Shown: positions 40,702 to 50,998, counted from the stretch's first letter. The stretch is DNA of 63,713 bases from Acidobacteriota bacterium (GCA_016184105.1 JACPDI010000006.1:24897-88609); one strand, 5' to 3'. The notes: generated by a model from the letters alone, not told the origin. Numbers and translations: made by a program.

Positions 40702-43329
40702 TCAGGGCCGCCGCCGGTCTTGATGCAGCGCGTCCCACATGGCGACCACGCGGGTGCGCAGCCGCTCGGTGTGCGCCGCGTAGGTGGCATCGGAGGCCGG
40801 TTCGAGCGGGGCGCCGAACTCGAGCCGCGCACGCGCCGGCGACCACGGCAGCAGCGATGACCAGCGCGGGCTCCGCCCGCGGGCCCAGATGTCCCAGGCC
40901 CCGTCGATCGCGACCGGCACGATCGGGACGCGTGCGTGGTGGGCCAGGATCGCGGCCCCCTTGCGAAAGGCCTTCACCGTTCCGTCGATCGAACGTTCGC
41001 CTTCCGGGAACAGAATCATCACCTTGCCGAGGCGCAGCCCGTACGCCCCGGCCTGCATCGCGCCCACGAGGTTCGCGTCGGCGTCGATCGGCACGACGTT
41101 CAACGTGCGCGCAAGCCAGCGCATGAACGGCGCCTCGAAGTACTCCGCGGCGCCGACGAAGAACATGTCTTTGAACGCGCGGAACGGCAGCGCGCCGACG
41201 AGCAGGAACGCATCGACGTAGCTCTGGTGGTTCGGGCTGATCACGTACGGCCCGCGCGCCGGCACGTGCTGCTGCCCGCGGACCCGCAGGCCGGCGGCCA
41301 CGTGAAAGAAGACCGACAGCAGCTTGACGGCGACAAACAGCAACGCCGCGCGCACGCGCTTCGGCTTCTGCAGCTCGCGGAGGAATTCGCCGTCAGCCGG
41401 CGGCTCCTGGAGCAGCCGCTCCCAAGGCTGCACGCGCCCGGCGGTATCCCATCCCTCGCGCAGGCGCGAGCGGCACGCCTCGACGAGATCCCCAACCGTG
41501 TGCAGCTGCTGCGCCACGTCGTCCGGGATCTGGATCTGCAGGGTGCCGGTGAGATGCACGAACAGCTCGACCCGTTCCATCGAGTCGAGCCCCAGGTCCA
41601 GCTCGAGGTGCGCGTCGCGGCGCAGGCCGGCGCCGGCGGGCACCGCTTCCCGCATGACGGAGAGAATCGTGGCGACCTGCGGATCCGCGCTCCACTCGTC
41701 GGGCACCCGCGCGGCGGGACTCGTCATCTCCGCGCGTTCCGCCTCTGCCGCGCGCTGTTCGAGCTGCTTCTGGATCTCGAAGCGTTTCAGCTTCCTCGTC
41801 GTCGTGCGCGGAAGCGGATCGAGCGTGACGTCGTAGCCCAGGATCCGCTTGTGCGCCGGGAGCTGCACGGAGAGCCCTTCAAGCTCGAAGCGCAGGAGCT
41901 CGCGGATGTTCACCGCGCCGCGCGCCCGCAGCGCCGCCGCATCCGGCCGCACGAGCGCGTGGAGCCGCTCCGAGGTCGGCTCGCCCGGCCGCGAGAGCCC
42001 GACGACGCACAGCTCCTCGATGAACGGCGAGCGCTCGTAGTGCGCCTCGATCTCTTCCGGGTAGATGTTCTTGCCAGACCCGAGGACGATGACCTCCTTG
42101 CTGCGGCCCGTGACGAACAGGCGGCCGTGGCCGTCCAGGCGTCCGAGATCGCCGGTGTGCAGCCAGCCGCCGGCGAGCGTCGCCGCGTTCTGTTCGGGCC
42201 GGTTGAAGTACCCCTGCATCACGATCGGCCCGCGGACGAGCACTTCGCCGTCGGCGCCGTCGGACGGCGCGATCCGGATTTCGTTTCCCGGCAGCACGCG
42301 GCCGACCGACCCGAGATTCGGGTCGCCATCGTCGGAAATCGTGGCCGCGCCCGAGCACTCGGTGAGGCCGTAGGCCTGGCGGATGGAGAACCCGAGCGCG
42401 AACAACGATTCGTTGATGAGCGGATCGAACCGGGCGCCGCCGGTCACCAGCAGGCGCAGGTCGGGCCCCAGCGACCGGTGGATTTTTCGAAAGAGCGCAC
42501 GGCCGGGATTGAGGCGCGTGGCGCGTCGAACGCGGAGATTGAACGCCGAGAGCATCCGGACGACGGCGCGCGCGGCAAGCGGCAGAGCGCGAATCTCGGA
42601 TTCGATCCGCTGGTGCAACAGGTAGAAGAACTGCGGGACGCAGACCAACGCCGTGATGCCGCGTTCCCGGAGCGCGCGCGTGAGCTCGGTGGTGTTGAGC
42701 GTCTCCAGGTACACCACCCGCGCGCCCACGGAGAACGGCAACAGCAGGTTGGCCATCTGCGCGAGCGCGTGAAACAGCGGCAGGACGCTGAGGATCGCGT
42801 CGCGCTCGTCCACGTGCACGAGATGAAACGCGGCGGTCCGCTCGGCCACGATGTTGTCGTGCGTCATCACGACCCCTTTGGGATCGGCGGTCGTGCCGGA
42901 CGTATAGAGGATCACGGCCGGGTCGCTGTCCCCGACGGGGGCCGGGGCCCCAGGCCCGTCGCAGGCGGCGAAATCACGGTGAAGGTTCGCGACCGCCACG
43001 ATCGCCGGGGCGATCGCGGCCACCGCGGCCCGGGCGGTCTCGGCAAAGCGGTCGCTGGTGAACACCGCCGCCGCGCCGCAGTCCTTCAGGAGCTTCGCGA
43101 CCTGCTCCACGCTGTAGGTGGTGTCGAGCGGCACCGCGACCGCGCCGGCCCGGAGGACGCCCAGGTACGCCCCACACCACTCGCCGTCGTTCTCCGCAAG
43201 AATGGCGACACGCGATCCGATCGCCACGCGACGGGCGTCGAGCCATGCCGCGGCGCGACCGGCGATCGCGGCCAGCTCGCGATACGTCAGGCGGTCAACG
43301 CGGTCGCGGCGCTGCAGCTCGGTGGCCAC
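40702..43329 (-). CDS. Acyl-CoA/ACP synthetase - carrier domain - 1-acyl-glycerophosphate acyltransferase fusion
   Basis: An 875-aa three-part enzyme. About 1-500 is an AMP-binding acyl-activating domain (ILYTSGTTADPKGVVMTHDN; GYFNRPEQNAATLAGGWLHTG; GSGKNIYPEEIEAHYE). About 545-620 is an acyl-carrier-like domain with the phosphopantetheine Ser in LDLGLDSMERVELFV. About 655-870 is a PlsC-type acyltransferase (NHQSYVDAF, VPIDADA, LFPEGERSIDG). It resembles Aas-type enzymes with a built-in carrier, probably activating and transferring fatty acids to phospholipid. Start uncertain: GTG 43329 is given, but PDNFYDLFARAADRFGDR upstream looks family-like and would need ATT at 43386. Lies downstream of lolD. 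Confidence 0.88.
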   Translation of the reverse strand: MATELQRRDRVDRLTYRELAAIAGRAAAWLDARRVAIGSRVAILAENDGEWCGAYLGVLRAGAVAVPLDTTYSVEQVAKLLKDCGAAAVFTSDRFAETARAAVAAIAPAIVAVANLHRDFAACDGPGAPAPVGDSDPAVILYTSGTTADPKGVVMTHDNIVAERTAAFHLVHVDERDAILSVLPLFHALAQMANLLLPFSVGARVVYLETLNTTELTRALRERGITALVCVPQFFYLLHQRIESEIRALPLAARAVVRMLSAFNLRVRRATRLNPGRALFRKIHRSLGPDLRLLVTGGARFDPLINESLFALGFSIRQAYGLTECSGAATISDDGDPNLGSVGRVLPGNEIRIAPSDGADGEVLVRGPIVMQGYFNRPEQNAATLAGGWLHTGDLGRLDGHGRLFVTGRSKEVIVLGSGKNIYPEEIEAHYERSPFIEELCVVGLSRPGEPTSERLHALVRPDAAALRARGAVNIRELLRFELEGLSVQLPAHKRILGYDVTLDPLPRTTTRKLKRFEIQKQLEQRAAEAERAEMTSPAARVPDEWSADPQVATILSVMREAVPAGAGLRRDAHLELDLGLDSMERVELFVHLTGTLQIQIPDDVAQQLHTVGDLVEACRSRLREGWDTAGRVQPWERLLQEPPADGEFLRELQKPKRVRAALLFVAVKLLSVFFHVAAGLRVRGQQHVPARGPYVISPNHQSYVDAFLLVGALPFRAFKDMFFVGAAEYFEAPFMRWLARTLNVVPIDADANLVGAMQAGAYGLRLGKVMILFPEGERSIDGTVKAFRKGAAILAHHARVPIVPVAIDGAWDIWARGRSPRWSSLLPWSPARARLEFGAPLEPASDATYAAHTERLRTRVVAMWDALHQDRRRP

Positions 43330-43403
43330 GCGATCCCCAAAGCGGTCCGCGGCCCGCGCGAAGAGGTCGTAAAAGTTGTCCGGAATGGTGGCGGAATTCT
43401 ATA

Positions 43404-44078
43404 TCAGGCGGGCTCGAGCCGGCCATCGTGCAGGCGCAGCACGCGATCGCACGCCGCCGCGAGGCGGGGGTTGTGCGTCGCGATGATCGACGTGAGGTGC
43501 CGCTCGCGGTGCATCTCGCGCAGCAGGCCGTGCAGCGCGTCCGCGGTGGTCTCATCGAGGTCGCCGGTGGGTTCGTCCGCGAGGAGCAGATCCGGCGCCA
43601 TCACGAGCGCGCGGGCCACCGCGACGCGCTGCTGCTCGCCGCCTGACAACATGCCGGGACGATGGTCCAGGCGCTCCGCGAGGCCGACGCGCGTCAGCAC
43701 CTCGCGGGCGCGCGCGTTCCGCGGCGGCCCATCGGCGCGGGCGATGCGCAACGGCATCTCCGCGTTTTCCTGCGCGGTGAACTCCGGCAGCAGGTGATGA
43801 AACTGGAACACGAACCCGATGTGGCGGTTCCGGAACGTCACGCGGTCCGCATCCGCCATCGCGGTGAGGTCCGCCTCCGCGACGCGGACCCGACCGCCGT
43901 CCGCCGTATCGAGACCGCCGAGCAGGTGCAGCAGCGTGCTCTTCCCCACGCCCGATGCGCCGATGATCGCGACCATCTCGCCGCGGTCCACCAGGAGATC
44001 GAGGCCGCGCAGGACGCTCAGCGAGCGGCCGCCTACCGGGTACGCCTTGCTGAGCCCGGAGACGGTGACAAACGACAT
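43404..44078 (-). CDS. lolD: Lipoprotein-releasing ABC transporter ATPase LolD
   Basis: A 224-aa ABC ATPase driving release of lipoproteins from the inner membrane to LolA. Walker A GASGVGKS, Q-loop FVFQFHHLLPEFTAQEN (the LLPEF stretch is typical of LolD), signature LSGGEQQRVAVARAL, Walker B LLLADEPTGDLD and switch His ATHNPRL are all intact. ATG 44078 shares a base with the permease stop (TGATG). Encoded directly after its permease. Confidence 0.95.
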   Translation of the reverse strand: MSFVTVSGLSKAYPVGGRSLSVLRGLDLLVDRGEMVAIIGASGVGKSTLLHLLGGLDTADGGRVRVAEADLTAMADADRVTFRNRHIGFVFQFHHLLPEFTAQENAEMPLRIARADGPPRNARAREVLTRVGLAERLDHRPGMLSGGEQQRVAVARALVMAPDLLLADEPTGDLDETTADALHGLLREMHRERHLTSIIATHNPRLAAACDRVLRLHDGRLEPA

Positions 44079-45312
44079 CACGAGTACCGCAGCGCCTGCG
44101 CCGGGTCGAGCCTCGCGGCCTGGCGGGACGGGTAAATCGTCGCGACAAAGCAGATCAGCACGGCGGATGCGATGACGACGAGCAGGTCCAGCGGCTCGAC
44201 GACGAAGGGCACGTACGAAATCTGGTAGACATCGGTGGGAACGCGGATCAGTTTGTACCTGTCGAGCACGTACGACGCTCCGAGGCCCAGGACCGTCCCG
44301 GCGGTCGTGCCGACGAGGCCGATGAGCAGCCCCTGCAGCATGAAGATCGTGCGGATGCTCGCGGCCCCCGTCCCCATCGTCTTCAGAATCGCGATGTCGC
44401 GGTTCTTCTCCATGACGAGCAGCACGAGCGACGCGACGATATTGAGCGCGGCGACCATGACGATGAGCCCGATGGTGATGGAAATCGCCATTTTCTCGAG
44501 CCACAGCGCCGAGAAGAGCGAGCGGTTCATGTCCGCCCAGTCCTGGGTGATGTAGCTCTCGCCGAGCTGCCGCTCGTACTCCTCCGCGAGTCTCGGCGCG
44601 GCGTACATGTCGTCCACACGCGCCTCGATGTAGTCGGGGCGATCGCGGTTGAGCAGGTGCCCCGCGACGTCCATGCGCACGTAGCCGTACGCCGCATCGA
44701 ACTCGAACAACCCGAGGCTGAAGATGCCGACGACGCGGAAGCGGCGCGTGCGCGGGATCATGCCCATCGGAGAGAGCGTCCCCTCCGGCGTCAGCACCGA
44801 GACGTCATCCCCCAGCGACACGGACAGCTGCGCGGCCAGCTCGCGGCCGATCACGATGCCGTCAGGCCGGTCCGTGGTGCTCGCCTCGAGCGCTGCCAGC
44901 GATCCCTGCTGCATGGCGCGGCCGACGTCGGTCACCGACGCCTCGAGCCTCGGGTCGATCCCTTTGATGGTGATGAACGCCTTCTCGCGCCCCGAGTCCA
45001 CGAGCGCCTTGCCGATGATCACCGGCGCCGCACCCACCACGCGCGGAAGGGCCCGGACACGTTTCGTGTCCTGCTCCGGCTCGGTGATGCCGCCGCCGCC
45101 CACCTTCCACACGTAGATGTGCGCCGCCGAGCCGACGATGCGGTTGCGAAGCTCCCCCTGGAGACCGGTCATGAGCGCCAGCGCCAGGATGAGCGCCATC
45201 ACGCCGACGGCGACCCCCAGCGTGGAGATGAACGAGATCAGCGAGATGAACGCCTGCTTGCGCCGGGCGAGCAGGTACCGCAAGGCGACGAACAGCTCGA
45301 ACGGCAGTTCCC

Positions 45313-45316
<4 letters not shown>
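44078..45316 (-). CDS. lolC: Lipoprotein-releasing system permease (LolC/E)
   Basis: A 412-aa permease with one N-terminal membrane helix (ISFISTLGVAVGVMALILAL), a large periplasmic MacB-like domain (about 50-270, with IKGIDPRLEASV and YIEARVDDMYAAPRLAEEYE), and three C-terminal helices (ISITIGLIVMVAALNIVASL, MLQGLLIGLVGTTAGTVLGL, LLVVIASAVLICFVATIYP). The ending PSRQAARLDPAQALRYS is typical. Only one permease gene is present, suggesting a homodimeric LolCE-type (LolF) arrangement rather than a LolC/LolE pair. Overlaps lysS by 4 bases. Confidence 0.92.
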
Positions 45317-46837
<1,521 letters not shown>

Positions 46838-46845
<8 letters not shown>

Positions 46846-47269
46846 GTCGCTTCGCGAGGCCGTCGAGCACGCCGTTGATGAACCGCACCGAGTCCTCGCC
46901 GCTGAACGTGCGGGCGAGCTCGAGCGCCTCGTTGATCACCACGGGCGCGGGCGCGCCGGGCTGGTGCCGCAGCTCGTAGGCGGCGAGCCGCAGGATGAGA
47001 CGATCGATGACGGCCATGCGCGACAGCCGCCAGTGCTCCGCCCGCGCCTCGATGAGCGGGTCGAGCTCGGGCAGCCGCTCGGCGGTGCCGCGCGCCAGCG
47101 TCGCGGCGTACTCGCGGTCCACCGCGGGAGGGGTGCCCTCGGCCGGATCCTGCTCGCGAACGTCCCAGTAGGCCGCCAGCGTGTCATCGAGCGATGCGCC
47201 GCCGATCTCCCATTGGTACAGGATCTGGAGCGCCGCCTCGCGCGCCCCGCGCCTCTCTTCGCGGTTCAT
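46838..47269 (-). CDS. nusB: Transcription antitermination factor NusB
   Basis: A 143-aa all-helical RNA-binding protein acting with NusE (S10) on boxA in rRNA antitermination. MNREERRGAREAALQILYQW is the family start; LARGTAERLPELDPLIEARA, LSRMAVIDRLILRLAAYEL, VVINEALELARTFSGEDSVR and FINGVLDGLAKR are diagnostic. ATG 47269 overlaps the ribH stop (ATGA), the common ribH-nusB pairing; the longer open frame upstream is just ribH read out of frame. Confidence 0.96.
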
Positions 47270-47715
47270 AAGCTCCTGAAAAGCGCGGCCATTTCGAGCG
47301 CGGCCAGCGCGGCCTCGCGCCCCTTGTTCGCCGGGCCGGGCGCGCTCCGCTCGAGCGCCTCTTCCACCGAGTTGGTGGTCAGCACGCCGAACGCCATGGG
47401 CACGCCGGTCCGGATCGAGGCGGTCGTCACGCCGTGCGCGACCGCCGACGAGATGTACTCGAAATGTGGCGTGGCGCCGCGGATGACGCACCCGATGCAG
47501 ACGAGCGCGTCCACGCCGCCGGCGGAGGCCACCGCCGCCGCGGCCTGCGGGATCTCGTACGCGCCCGGCACGGCGTGCACGCGAACGTTCTCGCGTGGCA
47601 CGCCCGCCTCGACGAGCGTCTCCAGCGCCGCATCGCGCAGCGGATCGGTGACGAACTCGTTGTAGCGGGACACGACGAGCGCGATTCGAACGCCGCGCCG
47701 CGCGTGATCAGCCAT
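47266..47715 (-). CDS. ribH: 6,7-dimethyl-8-ribityllumazine synthase
   Basis: A 149-aa enzyme making lumazine, the riboflavin precursor, usually as a 60-mer shell. IALVVSRYNEFVTDPL at the start, VHAVPGAYEIPQAAAAVA, CIGCVIRGATPHFEYISSAV (catalytic His in PHFEY) and IPTG-equivalent RTGVPMAFGVLTTNSVEEALER are signatures; NKGREAALAALEM ends the fold. ATG 47715. No FMN riboswitch was seen upstream and the other rib genes are elsewhere. Confidence 0.96.
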   Translation of the reverse strand: MADHARRGVRIALVVSRYNEFVTDPLRDAALETLVEAGVPRENVRVHAVPGAYEIPQAAAAVASAGGVDALVCIGCVIRGATPHFEYISSAVAHGVTTASIRTGVPMAFGVLTTNSVEEALERSAPGPANKGREAALAALEMAALFRSL

Positions 47716-47726
47716 GATGCGTGGCG

Positions 47727-48509
47727 CTAGCGCCCCTTGAACCCCGCCTTGCGCTTCTCGAGAAACGCTCTCGTGCCTTCGCGCATGTCCTCGGTGCTCG
47801 AGACCAGGCCGAACAGCGTGGCCTCGTTGGTCTGCGCATCCGCCAGGCTCATGTCGAGCCCCTGGTTGACCGCGTCGATGATGTAGCGCACGGCAATCGG
47901 CGCTTTGGCGGCCAGCGCGTGCGCGAGCGCCCTGGCCTCGGTCATCAGCGATGCCGCCGGCACCACGCGGTTGACCAGGCCGATCCGCCACGCGTCCTCC
48001 GCGGTGACGGGGTCCCCCGTCAGCAGCAGTTCGAGCGCGCGCCCCTTGCCGACCAGGCGCGGCAGCCGCTGGCTGCCCGCGTACCCCGGCATGATGCCCA
48101 GGTTGATCTCCGGCTGGCCGAGCCTCGCCGTGTCGGCCGCGATGCGCAGCGTGCAGGCCATCGCCAGCTCGCATCCGCCGCCGAGCGCGACGCCGTTGAT
48201 CGCGGCGATGACCGGCTTGCCCAGATGCTCGACCAGGTCGAAGACGTGCTGGCCGGTACGGGCGTGATCCCGCCCGCCCACCGGCGTCAGCACCGCCAGC
48301 TCGTTGATGTCCGCACCCGCCACGAACGCCTTGTCGCCGGCGCCGGTGATCACCACCGCCCGCACGCCATCGTCGCGCTTGATGTCCAGGACCGCGCGCC
48401 GCAGCTCGTCGATCGTGTCGCTGTTGAGCGCATTGCGCTTCTCGGGCCGGTTGATGGTGACGACCGCGACGCCGCCGTCACGCTCGAGGAGGAGGTTCGT
48501 GTACGCCAT
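47727..48509 (-). CDS. Enoyl-CoA hydratase/isomerase family protein
   Basis: A 260-aa crotonase-fold enzyme. VVTINRPEKRNALNSDTIDE, the oxyanion-hole segments AGDKAFVAGADINEL and INGVALGGGCELAMAC, and the two catalytic glutamates' regions (QPEINLGIMPGYAGSQRLPR) match enoyl-CoA hydratases of beta-oxidation. FLEKRKAGFKGR is the usual C-terminus. ATG 48509 overlaps the 3' end of the VanZ gene by 32 bases. It probably acts with the ETF-linked acyl-CoA dehydrogenase system; exact chain-length preference unknown. Confidence 0.9.
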   Translation of the reverse strand: MAYTNLLLERDGGVAVVTINRPEKRNALNSDTIDELRRAVLDIKRDDGVRAVVITGAGDKAFVAGADINELAVLTPVGGRDHARTGQHVFDLVEHLGKPVIAAINGVALGGGCELAMACTLRIAADTARLGQPEINLGIMPGYAGSQRLPRLVGKGRALELLLTGDPVTAEDAWRIGLVNRVVPAASLMTEARALAHALAAKAPIAVRYIIDAVNQGLDMSLADAQTNEATLFGLVSSTEDMREGTRAFLEKRKAGFKGR

Positions 48510-48882
48510 GACGCCTCTCGCGAGATCGCGAAAAATGCCTGATTATACTCCACGCCCACGCGCCTCCGGCGGCCACCGACGAGCCCGCCGCGTCAGAGAC
48601 GACGTCGCGCCACTCGCTCGCGCGCCCCGGCACGAAGGACTGGTGCCACTCGTCGGTGAGCGCGTACGCCGTGCTCGCCGCCAGCGCGGCGAGCGCCGTC
48701 CGCCACGTCACGCACCGCCATTCCGCGCGGGCGATCGCGCGCACCAGGAGGGCCGAGAGCACCAGGTACTCCGCCCCGTGCAGCGTCGAATCCGCGAAGC
48801 CGCCCGGCATCGCCCCGACGTCGGGAATGGAGGAGACGGTGAAGATCACCGCCATCCAGAGCACCGCGGGAAGCCAGATCAA
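48478..48882 (-). CDS. VanZ family membrane protein
   Basis: A 134-aa membrane protein with about four hydrophobic segments. WLPAVLWMAVIFTVSSIPDV, the ADSTLHGAEYLVLSALLVRA block (His typical of VanZ) and TDEWHQSFVPGRASEWRDVV with its DxxxG-like continuation are VanZ-family hallmarks. The family includes a teicoplanin-resistance protein, but most members, as here, have no assigned function. TTG 48882 overlaps the stop of the 57-aa protein (TTGA). Its 3' end runs 32 bases into the hydratase gene. Confidence 0.85.
   Translation of the reverse strand: MIWLPAVLWMAVIFTVSSIPDVGAMPGGFADSTLHGAEYLVLSALLVRAIARAEWRCVTWRTALAALAASTAYALTDEWHQSFVPGRASEWRDVVSDAAGSSVAAGGAWAWSIIRHFSRSRERRHGVHEPPPRA
48542..48547 (-). 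promoter_or_regulatory. Candidate -10 element inside vanZ for the enoyl-CoA hydratase
   Basis: TATAAT on the minus strand, 32 bases before the hydratase ATG and within the vanZ coding region. No good -35 is visible. It would allow the ribH-nusB-lysS run to be transcribed apart from the membrane genes. Confidence 0.3.
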
Positions 48883-49052
48883 AGCGGGAAGGGGTACATC
48901 AGCCAGCCCAGCGCAACCGCCACGGCGAGAAATCCGCCGAAGAGCCGCGCGCCGAGCGCGAGTTGATCCCGCGGGGTGTCGCGCAGCAGCGTCGCGAACA
49001 CCGCGGAGACCAGCGCCGCGAACAGCGCCATCAGGAGGAGGTGACTGGTCAT
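48879..49052 (-). CDS. 57-aa two-span membrane protein
   Basis: ATG 49052 to TGA 48879 encodes MTSHLLLMALFAALVSAVFA, a charged loop RDTPRDQLALGARL, and a second helix FGGFLAVAVALGWLMYPFPL. The ATG overlaps the stop of the 137-aa protein (ATGA) and its stop overlaps the VanZ TTG, so it is seamlessly embedded in the operon. GGAGG lies about 6 bases to the wrong side, so translation probably depends on coupling. Function unknown. Confidence 0.75.
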   Translation of the reverse strand: MTSHLLLMALFAALVSAVFATLLRDTPRDQLALGARLFGGFLAVAVALGWLMYPFPL

Positions 49053-49462
49053 TTCCGGCCGAGCGCGATGTCGTAGGCGTCGAGCAGCACGAGGAAATTC
49101 AACAGGCCCGCGACGATGATGAAGGCGTTGCCGTATTCGAAGGTGAGCGAGATCACGCGACCGGCACCGAGGCCGAACATCTTCGCGGCGAGAAACGGCG
49201 CTCCCAGCCCGACGTCCGCGACCGCGGCGAGGGCGACGAGCGGCTGCGACACGTCGAAGGGAAACAGCCGCCCATCGAGCGCGAGCCCGATGGCGAACAT
49301 CAGGGGCAACACGATCAGGAACACGAGCCCCTTCTGCCGGCGCCCAAGCCACAGGTGCGCGGCCCCGGGGACGGCCCAGGCAGCGATTTCGAGCAGGATC
49401 AGTCCGGTTTTGTCGACCTGGGGCGCGGCGGCGGCCGTGGCCGCCTTGGCGGAATTCCTCAC
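49049..49462 (-). CDS. Multi-span membrane protein of unknown function
   Basis: A 137-aa protein with three to four hydrophobic helices: LEIAAWAVPGAAHLWLGRRQ (the PG-hxxLGRRQKG pattern recalls TM2/DUF6677-like proteins), LVFLIVLPLMFAIGLALDG, VALAAVADVGLGAPFLAAKM and YGNAFIIVAGLLNFLVLLDA. The ending DAYDIALGRK is cytoplasmic. It overlaps the 57-aa gene by 4 bases. Family named only tentatively; role unknown. Confidence 0.75.
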   Translation of the reverse strand: MRNSAKAATAAAAPQVDKTGLILLEIAAWAVPGAAHLWLGRRQKGLVFLIVLPLMFAIGLALDGRLFPFDVSQPLVALAAVADVGLGAPFLAAKMFGLGAGRVISLTFEYGNAFIIVAGLLNFLVLLDAYDIALGRK

Positions 49463-49472
49463 TGGATTCAGT

Positions 49473-49916
49473 CTACATCACCCGAGCGCCGGCCCCCCGG
49501 CGCTCCGCGGCGATTGCCGCGGCGACGACCAACGCCGCGCCGCCGCCGAGCGGGAGCGCCGTCAGAAACCGTGTCATGTTGCCCACCGGCCATCCGGCAA
49601 TCCATTCGGCCGCCAGCGTCAGCACCGTCGGGATCGCGCAGAGCGCCAGCAGCGCGCGCGCCACCGCCGGCGTGAGGTGCGGCGCCTTGATGCGCCACGA
49701 TCCGCCGGCAACGAGACCGGCGAGCCCGCCCACGTACAAACCGAGGCAGCGCGCGCAGACGGCGACCGGCCCGGCCGCGACTTGAAAGGTTCTTTCCGGA
49801 ATCTGGTGACAGACGAGCGCGGCGGCGGCGTAGATGAACGACGCGTCGAGCAGCGGCGCCGCGATGACGGCGAGCGTCCAGACCGCGGCGGATGCGAGGA
49901 GCAGCGGCAGGAGCAT
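49473..49916 (-). CDS. DUF2085 family membrane protein
   Basis: A 147-aa membrane protein. LVCHQIPERTF and VCARCLGLYVG, with conserved Cys and His residues, are the DUF2085 signature and suggest a metal or thiol site at the membrane surface. Helices lie at about residues 3-22, 55-72, 84-105 and 115-135. It is the first gene of the four-gene membrane-protein run leading to VanZ; an inverted repeat (49923-49979) lies just upstream. Function unknown. Confidence 0.85.
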   Translation of the reverse strand: MLLPLLLASAAVWTLAVIAAPLLDASFIYAAAALVCHQIPERTFQVAAGPVAVCARCLGLYVGGLAGLVAGGSWRIKAPHLTPAVARALLALCAIPTVLTLAAEWIAGWPVGNMTRFLTALPLGGGAALVVAAAIAAERRGAGARVM

Positions 49917-49922
49917 GATGAG

Positions 49923-49979
49923 AAGGGGTCGGGGCCTGTTTCCTGATGCGGGAGAGAGGAAAAAGGCTCCCGACCCCTT
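49923..49979. repeat. Inverted repeat, second copy of the AAGGGGTCGGGAGCC family
   Basis: The left arm AAGGGGTCGGGGCCTGTTTCC (49923-49942) and right arm ending GGCTCCCGACCCCTT (49958-49979) are near-complementary. The core matches the perfect repeat at 19685-19743. It lies between the VWFA protein and the DUF2085 gene. Confidence 0.85.
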
Positions 49980-49987
49980 TTTATCAC

Positions 49988-50998
49988 CTATCGCCGCGGC
50001 AGTGGGGCGCTGGCCGTGTTCGCCGCGGCTGTCGACCCGCGCGCGCGTTCCGCGAAGTACCCGGTGCGGGCGCGCAGCCGCAGCTCGGGCCGCGAGACCA
50101 CCTGCACGATGACGCGGCGAAAACGGCCGTCCGCCCGGCCGTTCTTCGGCGAGTAGCCGATCGCGTACTGGTGTTCGAGCTCGTCGGCGATCTTTCCGTA
50201 GACGCCACTCAGGTCCTCGATCGCTGCGGGGAAGAATGCCAGCGCGCCGGTCTCCTGTGCCAGCGTTTTCATCGAATACAGCGCCGTGGAAAAAGTGCCG
50301 TGTTGCCTGGGGCCCAGGCGCATGCGCAAGGAGATCGTGTAGATGCCCACCCCGCTCTTCTTCGCCTCGCCCAGCACGTCGTCGAACGAGATGAGGCTGC
50401 AGGTGTCGTCGCCGTCCGAGAGCACCGCGATCGCCTGGCGGCGCACCTCCCCGGACTGACGGGCGGAGCGGCCGAATTCCTTCAGGGCCACGTAGATCGC
50501 GTTGTTCAGCGCCGTCGCTCCACTCGGCTGCGTCGAACGGACCGCGCGTTCGAGGCTCGGGAAATCGCCGGTGAGCGCCTGCAGAACCTGCACGCCATCG
50601 TTGAAGGCGACGACGGCCCCGCGGTCCTGCCCTCGCAACGTGCGCAGGAAGCCCAGGGCCGCCTCGTGCACCGATTTCATCTTGTCGCTCATGCTCGCGC
50701 TGGTGTCGAGGAGGAGGATCAGATCGAGCGGGACGTCGGAGGTCGCGAAGAAGGAGACGTCCTGCTGGACGCCGTCTTCGAACACGGCGAAGTCGGTGGC
50801 GGCCAGGCCCCGAACGAAGTGCTGGTTGCGATCCAGCACGGCGACGCTGAGCGCGACAAGCTCCGCGCCGCTGCGAAAGACGGGCGGCGGCACCTGCGCA
50901 ACAGTGTCTTTCAGCGCCGGGACCGGCGGGAGCAGCTGTGCGTGCGCCGCAGCCGCGACGCTCAGCACCGCGAGAAACGAGAGACCCAGTCGCCGCAC
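49988..50998 (-). CDS. Secreted VWFA-domain protein (Acidobacteria-type)
   Basis: A 336-aa exported protein. The signal peptide is residues 1-20 (LSFLAVLSVAAAAHA-Q). A short beta-rich region VALSVAVLDRNQHFVRGLAA precedes the von Willebrand A domain, with the MIDAS motif DTSASMS at about residue 95 and the metal residues SDGDDTCS. The C-terminal YAIGYSPKNGRADGRFRRV and RTGYFAE end is that of the 'VWFA-related' family greatly expanded in Acidobacteriota. Presumed extracellular or periplasmic binding role; ligand unknown. Confidence 0.9.
   Translation of the reverse strand: MRRLGLSFLAVLSVAAAAHAQLLPPVPALKDTVAQVPPPVFRSGAELVALSVAVLDRNQHFVRGLAATDFAVFEDGVQQDVSFFATSDVPLDLILLLDTSASMSDKMKSVHEAALGFLRTLRGQDRGAVVAFNDGVQVLQALTGDFPSLERAVRSTQPSGATALNNAIYVALKEFGRSARQSGEVRRQAIAVLSDGDDTCSLISFDDVLGEAKKSGVGIYTISLRMRLGPRQHGTFSTALYSMKTLAQETGALAFFPAAIEDLSGVYGKIADELEHQYAIGYSPKNGRADGRFRRVIVQVVSRPELRLRARTGYFAERARGSTAAANTASAPLPRR

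Noticed and set aside
40936-43797. 953-codon plus-strand frame opposite the synthetase fusion and lolD
   Set aside because: Shadow of GC-rich coding DNA on the other strand; Arg/Pro/Ala-rich, no domain, spans two real genes.
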